Assembly (NCBI GenBank): GCA_003153055.1
Contig: PMBV01000490.1
Span: forward strand, 20,863 to 55,955
Length of the DNA stretch: 35,093 nucleotides
Direction: 5' to 3'
Origin: Myxococcales bacterium
GTDB taxonomy: Bacteria; Myxococcota; Myxococcia; Myxococcales; Myxococcaceae
The position numbers were made by a program, and so were the translations under genes. The notes beneath the pieces were generated by a model. It was not told the origin of the DNA and did no database searches. It saw nothing but the letters and a program-made list of their open reading frames with translations. Positions 21,227-30,089 of the stretch are shown here, one piece after another (the first letter of the stretch is position 1; each line of letters starts with the position of its first letter).

Positions 21227-22861
21227 CTACTTCGGAACCTTCAAATCAAGTGCAGCTTGCGAATCAATCACGAAGAGCCGCGACAGCAGCGTTCCCCACG
21301 TCGCATCGGTCACTTCTCCCGATGGGCGGCGGAGGGACAACATGCCCCTCAGCACCTGCGTCGCGAGCTCTGGCTCCCATTGGTCAAGCCCTCGGGCGAC
21401 CAGCTCTCGATCAAGTTTTTCGAAGAGTGCCGCCGTGAGCGCGGTGTTCTCTGAAAGAGCGCACGCTTGGGCTTGCACAAGTCGGGCGAGGAACCGCTCG
21501 CGATCATTGGTGGCCACCCGCAGGGCCTCCGACGACTGAGCCAGCGCCTCCCTCCGTGAGCCTTTCGCGATGGCGCGCTGAGCCATGACAATGGGTGGCT
21601 CAGGTGGCGGCTGGGCGACCTTCACTGCCACCTTCGGGCGCGGGCTGTCGTACGTCAACAACCCGTTCGCCTCGAGCCATTCCCGGGTCGGCTCATCGAC
21701 CATGGGGCTTCCGTCGCTGAACCTGAACGAAGACAGGGCCGGCAAGCGCCCGAGCAGCGCTCGCACCTCGACCATCACGGCCAGCCGGGCCTGCGTGAGG
21801 TTCAGCCCCGCGAGCGCCGTCACTGCGAGGCGCTGGAGCGAGAGGGCCAGCGGGTGCTCCACCAGGGCCTTCTCACACGCCCGCAGCAGGTCGTTCCACG
21901 AATCGGCGCTTTCGAGCTGCGCCAGCTCGCGGGCCAGCTCCTCGGGAACGGGCGCCAGCTTCGTCTTCCCTTCTTCGTCAGCGTCGGGCGGCTGGGTATA
22001 CGACAGCCAGAGGGCCGACCTCAGCAGGCGGTACGCGAGCGGGTCGTCGATGCGGGCCGACCTCAGGGCCTGGGCCACGCCCACTAACGCTTCGGTCGCC
22101 TCCACGAGGAAGGAGAGCTGCGCGCCGACCGAGGCCCCCTCGACCGGCAACAGAATGTGGGGGCCAATCTGTACCGGTGGCGGAGGTGGTGGAGCAGGGG
22201 GAGGTGCCGGCTGGGAGGACGTGGCGCCGCGGCTCGAGGGAGACGGCTGCGGCGGTGGCGCCGGCGGGGTCGGCTCGGGCTCAGGGAGCGCGGGAAGGTC
22301 GGCGGCGACGCGGCCGAGCGCCTCGCCCAGTGGGCTCATCGCCGGTGCCTGCGAGCCGAAGCGCTCTCTGACCAGGTCCTGCAAGAGCCCGTTGACGAAG
22401 AAGAGCCCGTCGACGGTGTCGCGGTCTTCTTCGGTGACCTTGAGGCCCTCGAGCGGGACGGAGATTCGCGTCAGCAGCCAGTCGATGGCGTTGGCCCGGC
22501 CCCTGAGCCGGCTCGCCTCGGGGAACCCCTTGGCCCAGAAGGTCGACAGGAAGGCCCAGATGAGCGTCAGGCCCTCGAGCAGGCCCTTGAGCCCCTTCAG
22601 CCGCGAGAGGCCGAAGGCGACGTAGCAGGTGATGAGCAGGTCTTTCGACGTCTTGGCCAACAGCGTCTGGCCCTCGGTCGTCACCCGCTTCCAGTCGACG
22701 GCCCCGGCCGATGGCGACTCGAGCTTGGCGATCTCCGCGATGACGATTTCGTAGCCCTTGTCTGCCTTGGCGTTGACGCCGCCGGGCGCCCCCGGGTCGA
22801 TGGGCTGCAGCAGGTTCGGCACCAGCGCCTCGAGGCGCGCCTGGCTCCATGGGTCGCTCAC
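21227..22861 (-). CDS. tssA: T6SS cap/assembly protein TssA
   Basis: This 544-residue protein has an ImpA N-terminal domain (about 8-130; VPNLLQPIDPGAPGG is the classical start and TSKDLLITCYVAFGLSRLKG the core). A long Pro-rich linker spans about 190-232, and an alpha-helical VasJ-like C-terminal region ends near LSRLFVIDSQAAL. TssA proteins recruit and prime sheath assembly and cap the growing sheath. The start is a GTG at 22861 that overlaps the tagF stop (GTGA). A longer frame upstream lies inside tagF and is not used. Confidence 0.92.
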   Translation of the reverse strand: MSDPWSQARLEALVPNLLQPIDPGAPGGVNAKADKGYEIVIAEIAKLESPSAGAVDWKRVTTEGQTLLAKTSKDLLITCYVAFGLSRLKGLKGLLEGLTLIWAFLSTFWAKGFPEASRLRGRANAIDWLLTRISVPLEGLKVTEEDRDTVDGLFFVNGLLQDLVRERFGSQAPAMSPLGEALGRVAADLPALPEPEPTPPAPPPQPSPSSRGATSSQPAPPPAPPPPPPVQIGPHILLPVEGASVGAQLSFLVEATEALVGVAQALRSARIDDPLAYRLLRSALWLSYTQPPDADEEGKTKLAPVPEELARELAQLESADSWNDLLRACEKALVEHPLALSLQRLAVTALAGLNLTQARLAVMVEVRALLGRLPALSSFRFSDGSPMVDEPTREWLEANGLLTYDSPRPKVAVKVAQPPPEPPIVMAQRAIAKGSRREALAQSSEALRVATNDRERFLARLVQAQACALSENTALTAALFEKLDRELVARGLDQWEPELATQVLRGMLSLRRPSGEVTDATWGTLLSRLFVIDSQAALDLKVPK

Positions 22862-23772
22862 CGCTTGGGGCCTCCCAGCCCGCTCAGGGCCTCCAGGAAC
22901 GACGCCTCGGGGTTGGCCAACAGCGGCACCGAACGCAGTGAAGCCCGTGCTGAGGTGATGGCCGCCTGCTGGGTCGTGGCCAGGGGCCACACTTTGGTCG
23001 AGCTCACCACCCCACCCACCAGCCCGGTGAAGATGGCGGCCGGAGGCGCGCCCAGCGACACAAAGAGGCGCGAGGCGTTCCAGAACATCGTCGGAGGCGC
23101 AGACCCGGGGTTCCCTCGAGTCACCAATTCCAGCCACGGCGCTGGGCCGAAGGCCGGAGACAGCGGACACTCCAGCGTCGGCGCCTCGCCGGTACCCTTG
23201 CGCCTGGTGTCACAGGCCATCAGCACCGTCTTCACCGCGTACCAGGCACCGCCTAACGGGCCGGCCGCGAAGAGCTCTTGCAGGTCGGCCACCTTCACCG
23301 AGGCCAGCGCCTGCTCCAACTGCCCTCGAGCCTTGCCCGCGGTGTTGGCGCCGGGCAACGGCACCTGTGACACCGCATCGTCGAGGAGCTCGGTGGAGGC
23401 CGCCCGCTCCTTGAGAAAGGCTTGAGCCGCGTCGAGGGCCTCGTTGGCGAAAAACGGCACCTCACCCAACGACGACGGGAGCCGCTCGGGGGAGTACTCG
23501 AGGAACGCCGCCATGGGGAAGTGACGGCCAGCGCTGTCGACCCCGGCCTGAAGCACCCCGAGGAGCGCTGCCCCGCCACCCTTGGGCGCGAAGAGGAAGC
23601 GCGTGGGCTCGAGCGTGAGGGCTTGGCGCTGGCGGTGCAGCAACTCCACGCCCAGCTCCAAGAAGCGATGGAGCTCGACGGCCACGTCGCTCGTCACGTT
23701 CACCCGCACGAAGTCGGCTCGAGAGGGGTGCTTTCCGAGGAGACACCAGGCCGATGGGAGCGCGGGCTTCAT
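22858..23772 (-). CDS. tagF: T6SS regulator TagF
   Basis: This 304-residue protein is of the TagF family (DUF2094). The N-terminus AWCLLGKHPSRADFVR corresponds to the family's GK.PsrGDFvr motif, and LFAPKGGGAALLGVLQAGVDSAGRHFPMA continues it. In Pseudomonas and Agrobacterium TagF blocks T6SS activity after translation, in part by binding Fha, and the FHA protein is present in this operon. The ATG at 23772 overlaps the tssM stop (ATGA). Confidence 0.88.
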   Translation of the reverse strand: MKPALPSAWCLLGKHPSRADFVRVNVTSDVAVELHRFLELGVELLHRQRQALTLEPTRFLFAPKGGGAALLGVLQAGVDSAGRHFPMAAFLEYSPERLPSSLGEVPFFANEALDAAQAFLKERAASTELLDDAVSQVPLPGANTAGKARGQLEQALASVKVADLQELFAAGPLGGAWYAVKTVLMACDTRRKGTGEAPTLECPLSPAFGPAPWLELVTRGNPGSAPPTMFWNASRLFVSLGAPPAAIFTGLVGGVVSSTKVWPLATTQQAAITSARASLRSVPLLANPEASFLEALSGLGGPKR

Positions 23773-26700
23773 GGCTTCTTGCACGGCGGGGTGCTGAGGC
23801 CGATGGAGGCCGGTGGAGGAACGAAGGGGCCCCGGAGCACGTCGAGCAGCGCTCCACTCGGGCCCTCGGCGTCTCGGTGGAAGGGGTTGTCGGTGCGGGC
23901 CGGCCGGAAGTCGATGGTGAGCTGGGTCTCGAGCGTCGGCGCGTCCCAGGTGACGGCGAAGCCGCGCTCGCCGGGCCAACTGGCCATGCCGCCCGATTCC
24001 AGGAGCCGGTAGAGGCCCCATTCTCCGGCGAACTCCAGCACATCACCCTGCCCTTGCTTGGACTTCACCCGCACGCTGGCGCCCGAGCCCTTCTGCGGAC
24101 CCGGCCAGCGCATCGGCCGCCACTCCTCTTGGCCGTTGCGGTACTCGTACGTTTCCCCGTCGATGGTGAGCGTCGTCGAGGCGATGTTCTTCGCCGGCCG
24201 AATGTGAATCAGGAAGTCGACCTTCATCTCGGGCGCCTGGGGTGGGAACAGCGCACTCTGAATTTCCTTGGCGCGGTGGAGGAACTGCAGGAGGGCCACG
24301 GAGTACGGCGGCGTCCCGCCCATGCTCTTGACGAACTCGTAGCGATCGCCCGAGCGCTGGACTTGCTTCTTGAGCACCTCCTCGTAGAACGCGTCGACCT
24401 TGCCCCCAGGCTTATAGAAATCGGCCAGGTCGTCGAGGGAGGCGTCCTTGCCTCCCTTGCGGAGGGGGTACTTGCCCCCCAAAGCCTTGTTGAACGGATC
24501 GGCCACCTGCGAGCACCACTGGCTGCTCCCTTCTTCGGCCACTGCCTCCTGCGTCCTCGTGGTGAGCCAGCTGATGGGTGGCCAGACGAAGCGCTCGATG
24601 GTGGGCCGCCAGCCAGGCTCCTGTTGATCGACGCTCGACTTCACCTTCACCCGAACACTCGACAGGAGCGCCATGAGCGGCGCCGATTCCTTGGGGTTGT
24701 CGATGACGTTGCGGAGCGCATCGCGGAGCTTCTCGAGGTCCTCCACGTACAGGAGCAGCGGCGTGGGCACCGGCGGCTGGCCCTCGGGCGGCGGTGGGGC
24801 GTAGCCGAACTTGCTCAAGCCTTTGAACGCATTCTCGAGCTCCTTGGCGGCGGCCGCGGCGGGGTCGCGAGTGAGCGCCTGCACTCCGGCGTCGGCCAGG
24901 CCTCCGAAGGCGGCGCCCAGCTTGCCCAGCTTGGCCGTGAGACCCTTCTTGGCGGCGGCCTTGAGGCCCCCCACTCCTTCCGAGTCGGCGTTGAGCTTGG
25001 TGTTGACGGCGATGACGCCAAACAGCGTGACGAAGGGCCGGGTGCGGGTCAGCTCCTCGAGCATGGCGAGCTCCTCGTCGTTGCCCTTGGGGGGCTCGAT
25101 GCGGATGCTCTCGATGAACTGCTTCCACTCGGCGATGTAGAGGCGGAAGTACTCGACCTTGAGCTCGGTGGCGCTGGCCGACTGACTCAACCCCAGGACC
25201 CAGGCGTCGGAGTCGTCCTTGGCTGAGTCGAGCATGCCGCGCACCGAGCCCTCCCAGGCCTGCTTGGTGAACGCGCCGCGCACCACCTTTTCGCCCTTGA
25301 TGTAGCGGTTGGCGGTGCCAATCTTCGAGGCGAGCGAGACGCTGAGGTCGTCGAAGTCGGGGTTCGCCAACACCTTGCTCAGGGTGAGCTGGGCGACGGG
25401 GACCTTGGCCAGCGCGTGGCGGGTGCTCTTGAGGAGCGCTTGATCGCGCGTGTAGTAGAAGCCGCGGTTCTCGACGAGGAGGCGGCTGAAGAGCTGGAGG
25501 TCGCCGAGCGCGAGGGCCTGGGCCTCCTCGGTGCCGAGCTCTCCGGCCGAGACCCACCGGGTGACGATGCGCTGAGCGACCCAATCATTGAGCGCCTCAC
25601 CCAGCTCGGGCTCGTCTTCGGCCTTGGGGGTGGTGAGCACCAAGTGGAGCTTCAGCTTCTGGATCGCCTCGGCCACTTCGGCGGTGGCCTGCACCAGCTC
25701 GGGCTGCCCGGCGAGCTCGCGCAGCTCGTCGGCCTCGGCGTCGAGCACCCGGGTGACCAAGAGCCGCTTGGTGAGGTCGACGTACGAAGCGCCGGTGAGC
25801 TCGAAGAGGTCTCCGCCCACGTACATGCCCAGGTGCATGCCCACGGGAGCGCCGTCGTCGTGGAAGCCCTTGAGCTTGTCGACCTGCTTGCGGAGCCGCT
25901 CGAGCTTTTCGACGGCCGCGGAGAGATCCGCGCTGGCCAGCACGGCCTTGCTCTTCAAAACGGCGTCTCGGGTCTCCTGAACCAGCGCCAGATTCTTCTG
26001 GAACGACAGGCCGGGGAGAATGGAAAAGCACAGCGCCAGCCCCACCGATCCGAGCACGGCGTACAGCCGGAGCTGCTTCTGTCGCTTGGTCTCGGCGGTG
26101 CTGGCGACGGCGATGTCGTAGTCAGGGAAGACGATGTTGCTGAAGAAATCCTTGAGGAAGTAGCTGCGGGCCTCGGTGGCTCCGGCCTCTTCGCTCGCTG
26201 GTCCAGCGACGCCGAAGGCCTCCGACATCGAGCGCATCATGCGGTCGAAGGGCTTGCCCTCTTGGGTGCCGCTGGTGAAGTACGCCCCTCGCATCGGAGG
26301 GGTGTCGCTCATGGGGTTCTCGGCGAACAGGGCGCCGACGAACTCCGAGAGGTTCGACTGCAGCCCGGCGAACTCCCGGGGGAACTGCCAAATCTTCTCG
26401 CGCGCGCCGATGCGCCGGTTCTTCTGCAACCGGAGCAGGGCCCGGTTCTCGACGTTCTCGATGAGCCCGGCCATGCGCTGCTGGAAGATGGCGGTGACGC
26501 CCTCGGCGAGGCCGGCCAAGGGCTCGGTGAAGCCCCACACCTGGCCCCGCTCGGTGCGGCCCAGGTCGCTGAACATCTCGACGAAGCCCGAGATGAGGTC
26601 GCACTTGGTGAACAGCACGTACACCGGCACGTTCATCCGCACCTTGGCGAGGACCTCGTCGACCCGCTCCCGCAAGAGCGTGCCGCGCTCGGCGGCCTCT

Positions 26701-27338
26701 TCTTCGGTGCCCATCAGCTCGCTCACCGCGATGGCCACGATGAGGCCGTTGATGGGCTTGCGCGGGCGGCTCTTGACGACCGTGTTGAGGAACGAGAGCC
26801 ACTCGTCGTGGTCGTCTTCTTCGACGGCGTAGCGGCCGGCGGTGTCGAGGACGATGGCGTCTTTGGTGAACCACCACTCGCAGTTCCGGGTGCCGCCCAC
26901 GCCCTTCACGCCGCCGCCCCGCTTGCTGACGTAGGGGAACTGGAGGCCCGAGTTCCGCAAGGCGGTGCTCTTGCCGCCACCGGGAGGGCCGATGATCATG
27001 TACCAGGGCAGCACGGCCAGGGCGCTGGCGCCGCCCTTGGTGCCCCGGGCGCCCTTGAGCGAGGCGAGCGCCTTGTTGAACTCGGCGCGCATTGCCTTGA
27101 CCTCGGGCTTCAGGTCAGGGCGAACGGCGTTCTCGTGCTCCGCCGCCTGGGACTTGAGCGAGCCCTCGAGCTGCTGGGCGGCCTTGCGCGCCTGGAGGAA
27201 ACGCACCAGCACCACCACCAGCACCGCCACCACCGCCGTCACCGTGGGGATGACCGCGATGGCGAGGGGCAACTCGAGCGCGACAACCACGCCCCAGATG
27301 AGCGCGAGCAACACGGCCACGAAGACCAGGCCGATCAT
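23769..27338 (-). CDS. tssM: T6SS inner membrane core protein TssM (IcmF)
   Basis: This 1189-residue protein has two N-terminal membrane segments (about 1-20 and 23-46). A cytoplasmic GTPase-like domain carries Walker A GPPGGGKST (117-125), IVLDTAGRY (162-170) and FTKCD (243-247). A third membrane segment lies at about 423-445, with a large periplasmic region after it. Its length is standard, and the nucleotide site appears intact, which is not the case in every TssM. TssM, TssL and TssJ form the trans-envelope complex. The start shares one base with the tssL stop (TGATG). Confidence 0.96.
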   Translation of the reverse strand: MIGLVFVAVLLALIWGVVVALELPLAIAVIPTVTAVVAVLVVVLVRFLQARKAAQQLEGSLKSQAAEHENAVRPDLKPEVKAMRAEFNKALASLKGARGTKGGASALAVLPWYMIIGPPGGGKSTALRNSGLQFPYVSKRGGGVKGVGGTRNCEWWFTKDAIVLDTAGRYAVEEDDHDEWLSFLNTVVKSRPRKPINGLIVAIAVSELMGTEEEAAERGTLLRERVDEVLAKVRMNVPVYVLFTKCDLISGFVEMFSDLGRTERGQVWGFTEPLAGLAEGVTAIFQQRMAGLIENVENRALLRLQKNRRIGAREKIWQFPREFAGLQSNLSEFVGALFAENPMSDTPPMRGAYFTSGTQEGKPFDRMMRSMSEAFGVAGPASEEAGATEARSYFLKDFFSNIVFPDYDIAVASTAETKRQKQLRLYAVLGSVGLALCFSILPGLSFQKNLALVQETRDAVLKSKAVLASADLSAAVEKLERLRKQVDKLKGFHDDGAPVGMHLGMYVGGDLFELTGASYVDLTKRLLVTRVLDAEADELRELAGQPELVQATAEVAEAIQKLKLHLVLTTPKAEDEPELGEALNDWVAQRIVTRWVSAGELGTEEAQALALGDLQLFSRLLVENRGFYYTRDQALLKSTRHALAKVPVAQLTLSKVLANPDFDDLSVSLASKIGTANRYIKGEKVVRGAFTKQAWEGSVRGMLDSAKDDSDAWVLGLSQSASATELKVEYFRLYIAEWKQFIESIRIEPPKGNDEELAMLEELTRTRPFVTLFGVIAVNTKLNADSEGVGGLKAAAKKGLTAKLGKLGAAFGGLADAGVQALTRDPAAAAAKELENAFKGLSKFGYAPPPPEGQPPVPTPLLLYVEDLEKLRDALRNVIDNPKESAPLMALLSSVRVKVKSSVDQQEPGWRPTIERFVWPPISWLTTRTQEAVAEEGSSQWCSQVADPFNKALGGKYPLRKGGKDASLDDLADFYKPGGKVDAFYEEVLKKQVQRSGDRYEFVKSMGGTPPYSVALLQFLHRAKEIQSALFPPQAPEMKVDFLIHIRPAKNIASTTLTIDGETYEYRNGQEEWRPMRWPGPQKGSGASVRVKSKQGQGDVLEFAGEWGLYRLLESGGMASWPGERGFAVTWDAPTLETQLTIDFRPARTDNPFHRDAEGPSGALLDVLRGPFVPPPASIGLSTPPCKKP

Positions 27339-28051
27339 CAGGGCTCCTCAGGGCGGGGGGCGGCGGCCGGCGCCTTCTTGGGCGACGAGGCGGCGATTTT
27401 GGCGACGTCGCGCACCTCCATCGACAGGGTGACGCGGAGGACGATGAACAACACGATGGCGAGGGCCACACCGCCCGCGGCCAGCACCATCACCAGCTTC
27501 GACTGAGAACCGGCGACGCTGGCCTCGGGAGGCCGCTCGGCGTGCTCGGAGAGGACGTCCTCTTCGAAGCCGCGGGGCAGCGAGCGACCGAGCTCCTTGG
27601 CCAGGTCTTCCTGGAGCGCCATGAGCTCGAGCTCTCCGCCCCGCACCCCGTGCTTGCCCTGAAAGCCGAGCGACAAGACGAGGTAGTACACCATCAACAC
27701 GGACTGGCGGTTCGGGTCGCCCCGCACCTGCTTCAGGCGGTCGAAGAAGCCCTCGCCGGCCTGGTTCTCTTTGAAGTACTGAAACTGGAGGAGGTGCGCC
27801 ATCCAGTACTCGCGCACCGCATCAGACAGGCCCAGCGCCGCCTCGTCGGCCATGGCGACCACGGCGTAGGCCATGTCTTGGGTGTCGGCCTGGTCGAAGC
27901 CAGCGGCGCCGGCGCGCTTCATCAAATCGTCGATGAAGCCCCTCATGTGCCGGTGGAGTTGCTCCGGCCGGCTGGTCGTGCCCGAGCCGAGGCGGCGGAG
28001 CTGGAAGATGGCACCCAGGCTCGTGCCGACGATATCGTTGACGTTGTCCAT
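27338..28051 (-). CDS. tssL: T6SS inner membrane protein TssL (DotU), short form
   Basis: This 237-residue protein has a cytoplasmic DotU domain (about 1-175; DMAYAVVAMADEAAL, AGEGFFDRLKQVRGDPNR and YYLVLSLGFQGKH are typical). One C-terminal membrane segment (about 186-207) and a short Pro/Ala-rich tail follow. It lacks the OmpA-like peptidoglycan-binding domain of longer TssL proteins, so anchoring to the cell wall would need another protein. It begins 6 nt after tssK. Confidence 0.95.
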   Translation of the reverse strand: MDNVNDIVGTSLGAIFQLRRLGSGTTSRPEQLHRHMRGFIDDLMKRAGAAGFDQADTQDMAYAVVAMADEAALGLSDAVREYWMAHLLQFQYFKENQAGEGFFDRLKQVRGDPNRQSVLMVYYLVLSLGFQGKHGVRGGELELMALQEDLAKELGRSLPRGFEEDVLSEHAERPPEASVAGSQSKLVMVLAAGGVALAIVLFIVLRVTLSMEVRDVAKIAASSPKKAPAAAPRPEEP

Positions 28052-28057
28052 CGAGGT

Positions 28058-29443
28058 TCACCGGTTGCCGGGCGCGGACCCTTGCGGCGGGTGTGGAACG
28101 ACGTAGAGCTCGACGTTGGTCTGCTCGGTATCGAAGGGCGCCGGGAGGTACACGGCGATGTTCTGCTCGGACAAGGCCTTCTTCCAGAAGGGGTCCTTGA
28201 GCGAGAGGTAGAAGTAGACGATGCCGGGCTTCACCGAGATCTGCGGAGGCGGCCGGACCGTCGCCTTGAGGGGCACACCGGTGGTCGCCGTCTTGAGCAG
28301 GTGGGTGATTTCTTCGCGGGAGGCGATCTTCGTGAGCCGCGGCACGTCGCTCACGACCTGCTGCTCGGGCATCTCGCTCTTGACCCCCAGGAGCACGTAG
28401 GCCGAACGGGTGATGCGCTCGTCGTCGAGCCGGCCGAGGAACATGCCCTTGGCCCGGCGCTCCAGGGCCACGGTGAGCGCGGGAGAGATGGCCACCGAGC
28501 GGAGCATCACGTTGATGCGATCGAACAGCTCCTGGAAGGTGGTGCGCAGCGAGGCGAAGGCGAACTTGGGCAAGGTCGCGGGGTCGTCGGTGCCCTGGAA
28601 GGTCGACAGTTGGCCCGCCACGTTCAACAGGTGCAAGTACACGGCGTGGGGCGTCATCGACGCCTGGTCGACCATGTGCTGGAGCACCGGCATGAGCCCG
28701 TTGAGGGTGCTGAGCTGGAGGAATTTGGTGATGTCGCTCGAGGTGAACTCCACCGCCGACGCGTCGCGGAACTTGCGGGCCCCGGCGAGGTCGCGCTGCT
28801 TGGCCACCACGGTGCGGAGCAGCTTGCGCAGGCCGTCGACGATGAACGGGGCCGCGTCGATGCGAACGCAGGGTGGAATGTACTCGGGCACGATGAGGAT
28901 GCTGCCGGCGGCGTCGCGGGTCAGCTCGGCGATCTTGATGCACTCGTAGTCTTGGCGAGGCTCGTCACCCAGCATGAGCTTGACCTTCGGCTGAGCGAAG
29001 GCGACCTGGGACACCGAGCCCTGGGCGTTCTGGTCGGGCACGTCGCGGGTGACCACTGCGTAGCGGGCCAGGTTGGAGTCGACCGGCGCCGAGACGAGGC
29101 CCTGGTCATTGCCGAGGTCCTTAGGGACGGCGACGAAGACCTCGAGCATCTTCTGGGTCGTGAGGAGCTCTTCGACGCGCCGAGCGCTGGGGGCCTCGGG
29201 CTGGCCAGACTCGAAGGCCACCATCATGCCGTCGGGCAGCACCCCGAGAAACTTGAGCACCTGAAACTCGCCGGCGGCCAGGCCCTCTTGGTCGAGGTCC
29301 ATCGACACCACGCCCCAGGCATACGCCGACGCCACCCGCATGCGGGTGATGCCCATCGCCTCATGGTAGGCGTCCTGTTGCTGGATGTGCTGGGGCGTCA
29401 TGAACATGCCCTCGCTCCAGGACACCCTCTGCGGCAACCTCAT
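28058..29443 (-). CDS. tssK: T6SS baseplate-membrane connector TssK
   Basis: This 461-residue protein is of the TssK (ImpJ/VasE) family. It begins RLPQRVSWSEGMFMTPQHIQ, the classical start, and further in carries FEVLKFLGVLPDG-like segments. Trimers of TssK link the TssF-TssG wedge to TssL and TssM. The ATG at 29443 overlaps the tssJ stop (ATGA); a longer upstream frame is only an antisense or out-of-frame extension over tssJ. Confidence 0.96.
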   Translation of the reverse strand: MRLPQRVSWSEGMFMTPQHIQQQDAYHEAMGITRMRVASAYAWGVVSMDLDQEGLAAGEFQVLKFLGVLPDGMMVAFESGQPEAPSARRVEELLTTQKMLEVFVAVPKDLGNDQGLVSAPVDSNLARYAVVTRDVPDQNAQGSVSQVAFAQPKVKLMLGDEPRQDYECIKIAELTRDAAGSILIVPEYIPPCVRIDAAPFIVDGLRKLLRTVVAKQRDLAGARKFRDASAVEFTSSDITKFLQLSTLNGLMPVLQHMVDQASMTPHAVYLHLLNVAGQLSTFQGTDDPATLPKFAFASLRTTFQELFDRINVMLRSVAISPALTVALERRAKGMFLGRLDDERITRSAYVLLGVKSEMPEQQVVSDVPRLTKIASREEITHLLKTATTGVPLKATVRPPPQISVKPGIVYFYLSLKDPFWKKALSEQNIAVYLPAPFDTEQTNVELYVVPHPPQGSAPGNR

Positions 29444-30009
29444 TTGCTGACCCCGACCTTCCCGCCCTGAATGAGAAAACGATCGAGCGACACCTGAAGC
29501 TTGAGGTCGCCCGGCTTGGGGTTCCCGGTTCGAGGCGGAGGCGCCTCGGCGGGGCACTCGTCTTCCTCGATGGGCGCCAGCGGCACCACCGTGCGCCAGT
29601 CGGTGCCCGTGGGTTGCCGGAACAGAGCCACAGCCATCAGGTAGTTGGTCAGCCCCCGCCGGTTCACCCAGCGGAGAATTCGCTCGCCGGGCTCGACGGT
29701 GAATTCCTCCTGGGCGATGAGGTCGGGCCCCAGCGTCTCGGAGGCTCTGTCCCACAGGTCTTTCGGGTCGTAGGTGTCGGCCTTGGCGACGCTGCTGAGC
29801 TGCATGACTCGCACCAAGGTGGGCAAGGCCTCACCTCGCTCGCTCGGGTTCAGGTCGTTGCCGGCCGCCACGATGAGAAAGAGGGGTGGCGGCAGCTCGC
29901 ACCGAAACCCCTTCTGATGATGCGCGCACCCTCCCAGTACCGCCACCAAACCCAAGCCAACCACCGTTCGAAGCCCCATGGCACGACGGAAGACGATGTC
30001 GAGATCCAC
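29440..30009 (-). CDS. tssJ: T6SS outer membrane lipoprotein TssJ
   Basis: This protein of about 189 residues has a lipoprotein signal ending in LGGC (Cys28). The mature part, FLIVAAGNDLNPSERGEALPTLVRVMQL, is the usual TssJ start (family pattern N.....g...pv.vrvyqL). The C-terminal strand reads LKLQVSLDRFLIQ. TssJ anchors TssM to the outer membrane. A GTG at 30009 is preferred because GAGGGGA precedes it; the ATG at 29979, ten codons on, would also give a valid signal peptide. It is followed by tssK with a 4-nt overlap. Confidence 0.9.
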   Translation of the reverse strand: MDLDIVFRRAMGLRTVVGLGLVAVLGGCAHHQKGFRCELPPPLFLIVAAGNDLNPSERGEALPTLVRVMQLSSVAKADTYDPKDLWDRASETLGPDLIAQEEFTVEPGERILRWVNRRGLTNYLMAVALFRQPTGTDWRTVVPLAPIEEDECPAEAPPPRTGNPKPGDLKLQVSLDRFLIQGGKVGVSK

Positions 30010-30089
30010 CTTGTTCCCCTCGCTTGAAGGGGCGGGATTGTACGAGAAGACCCAGGGCAAACCAAGCGTCAATCTCACCTCGCCTCACC

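Noticed and set aside
25416..27506. Open frame of 696 codons on the plus strand
   Set aside because: It lies exactly antisense to tssM, whose protein has clear GTPase motifs. The plus-strand translation is the Leu/Glu/Asp/His-rich text typical of antisense frames in GC-rich DNA.
27542..29470. Open frame of 642 codons on the plus strand
   Set aside because: Antisense to tssL and tssK, both of which are unmistakable. No recognisable domain in the plus-strand product.
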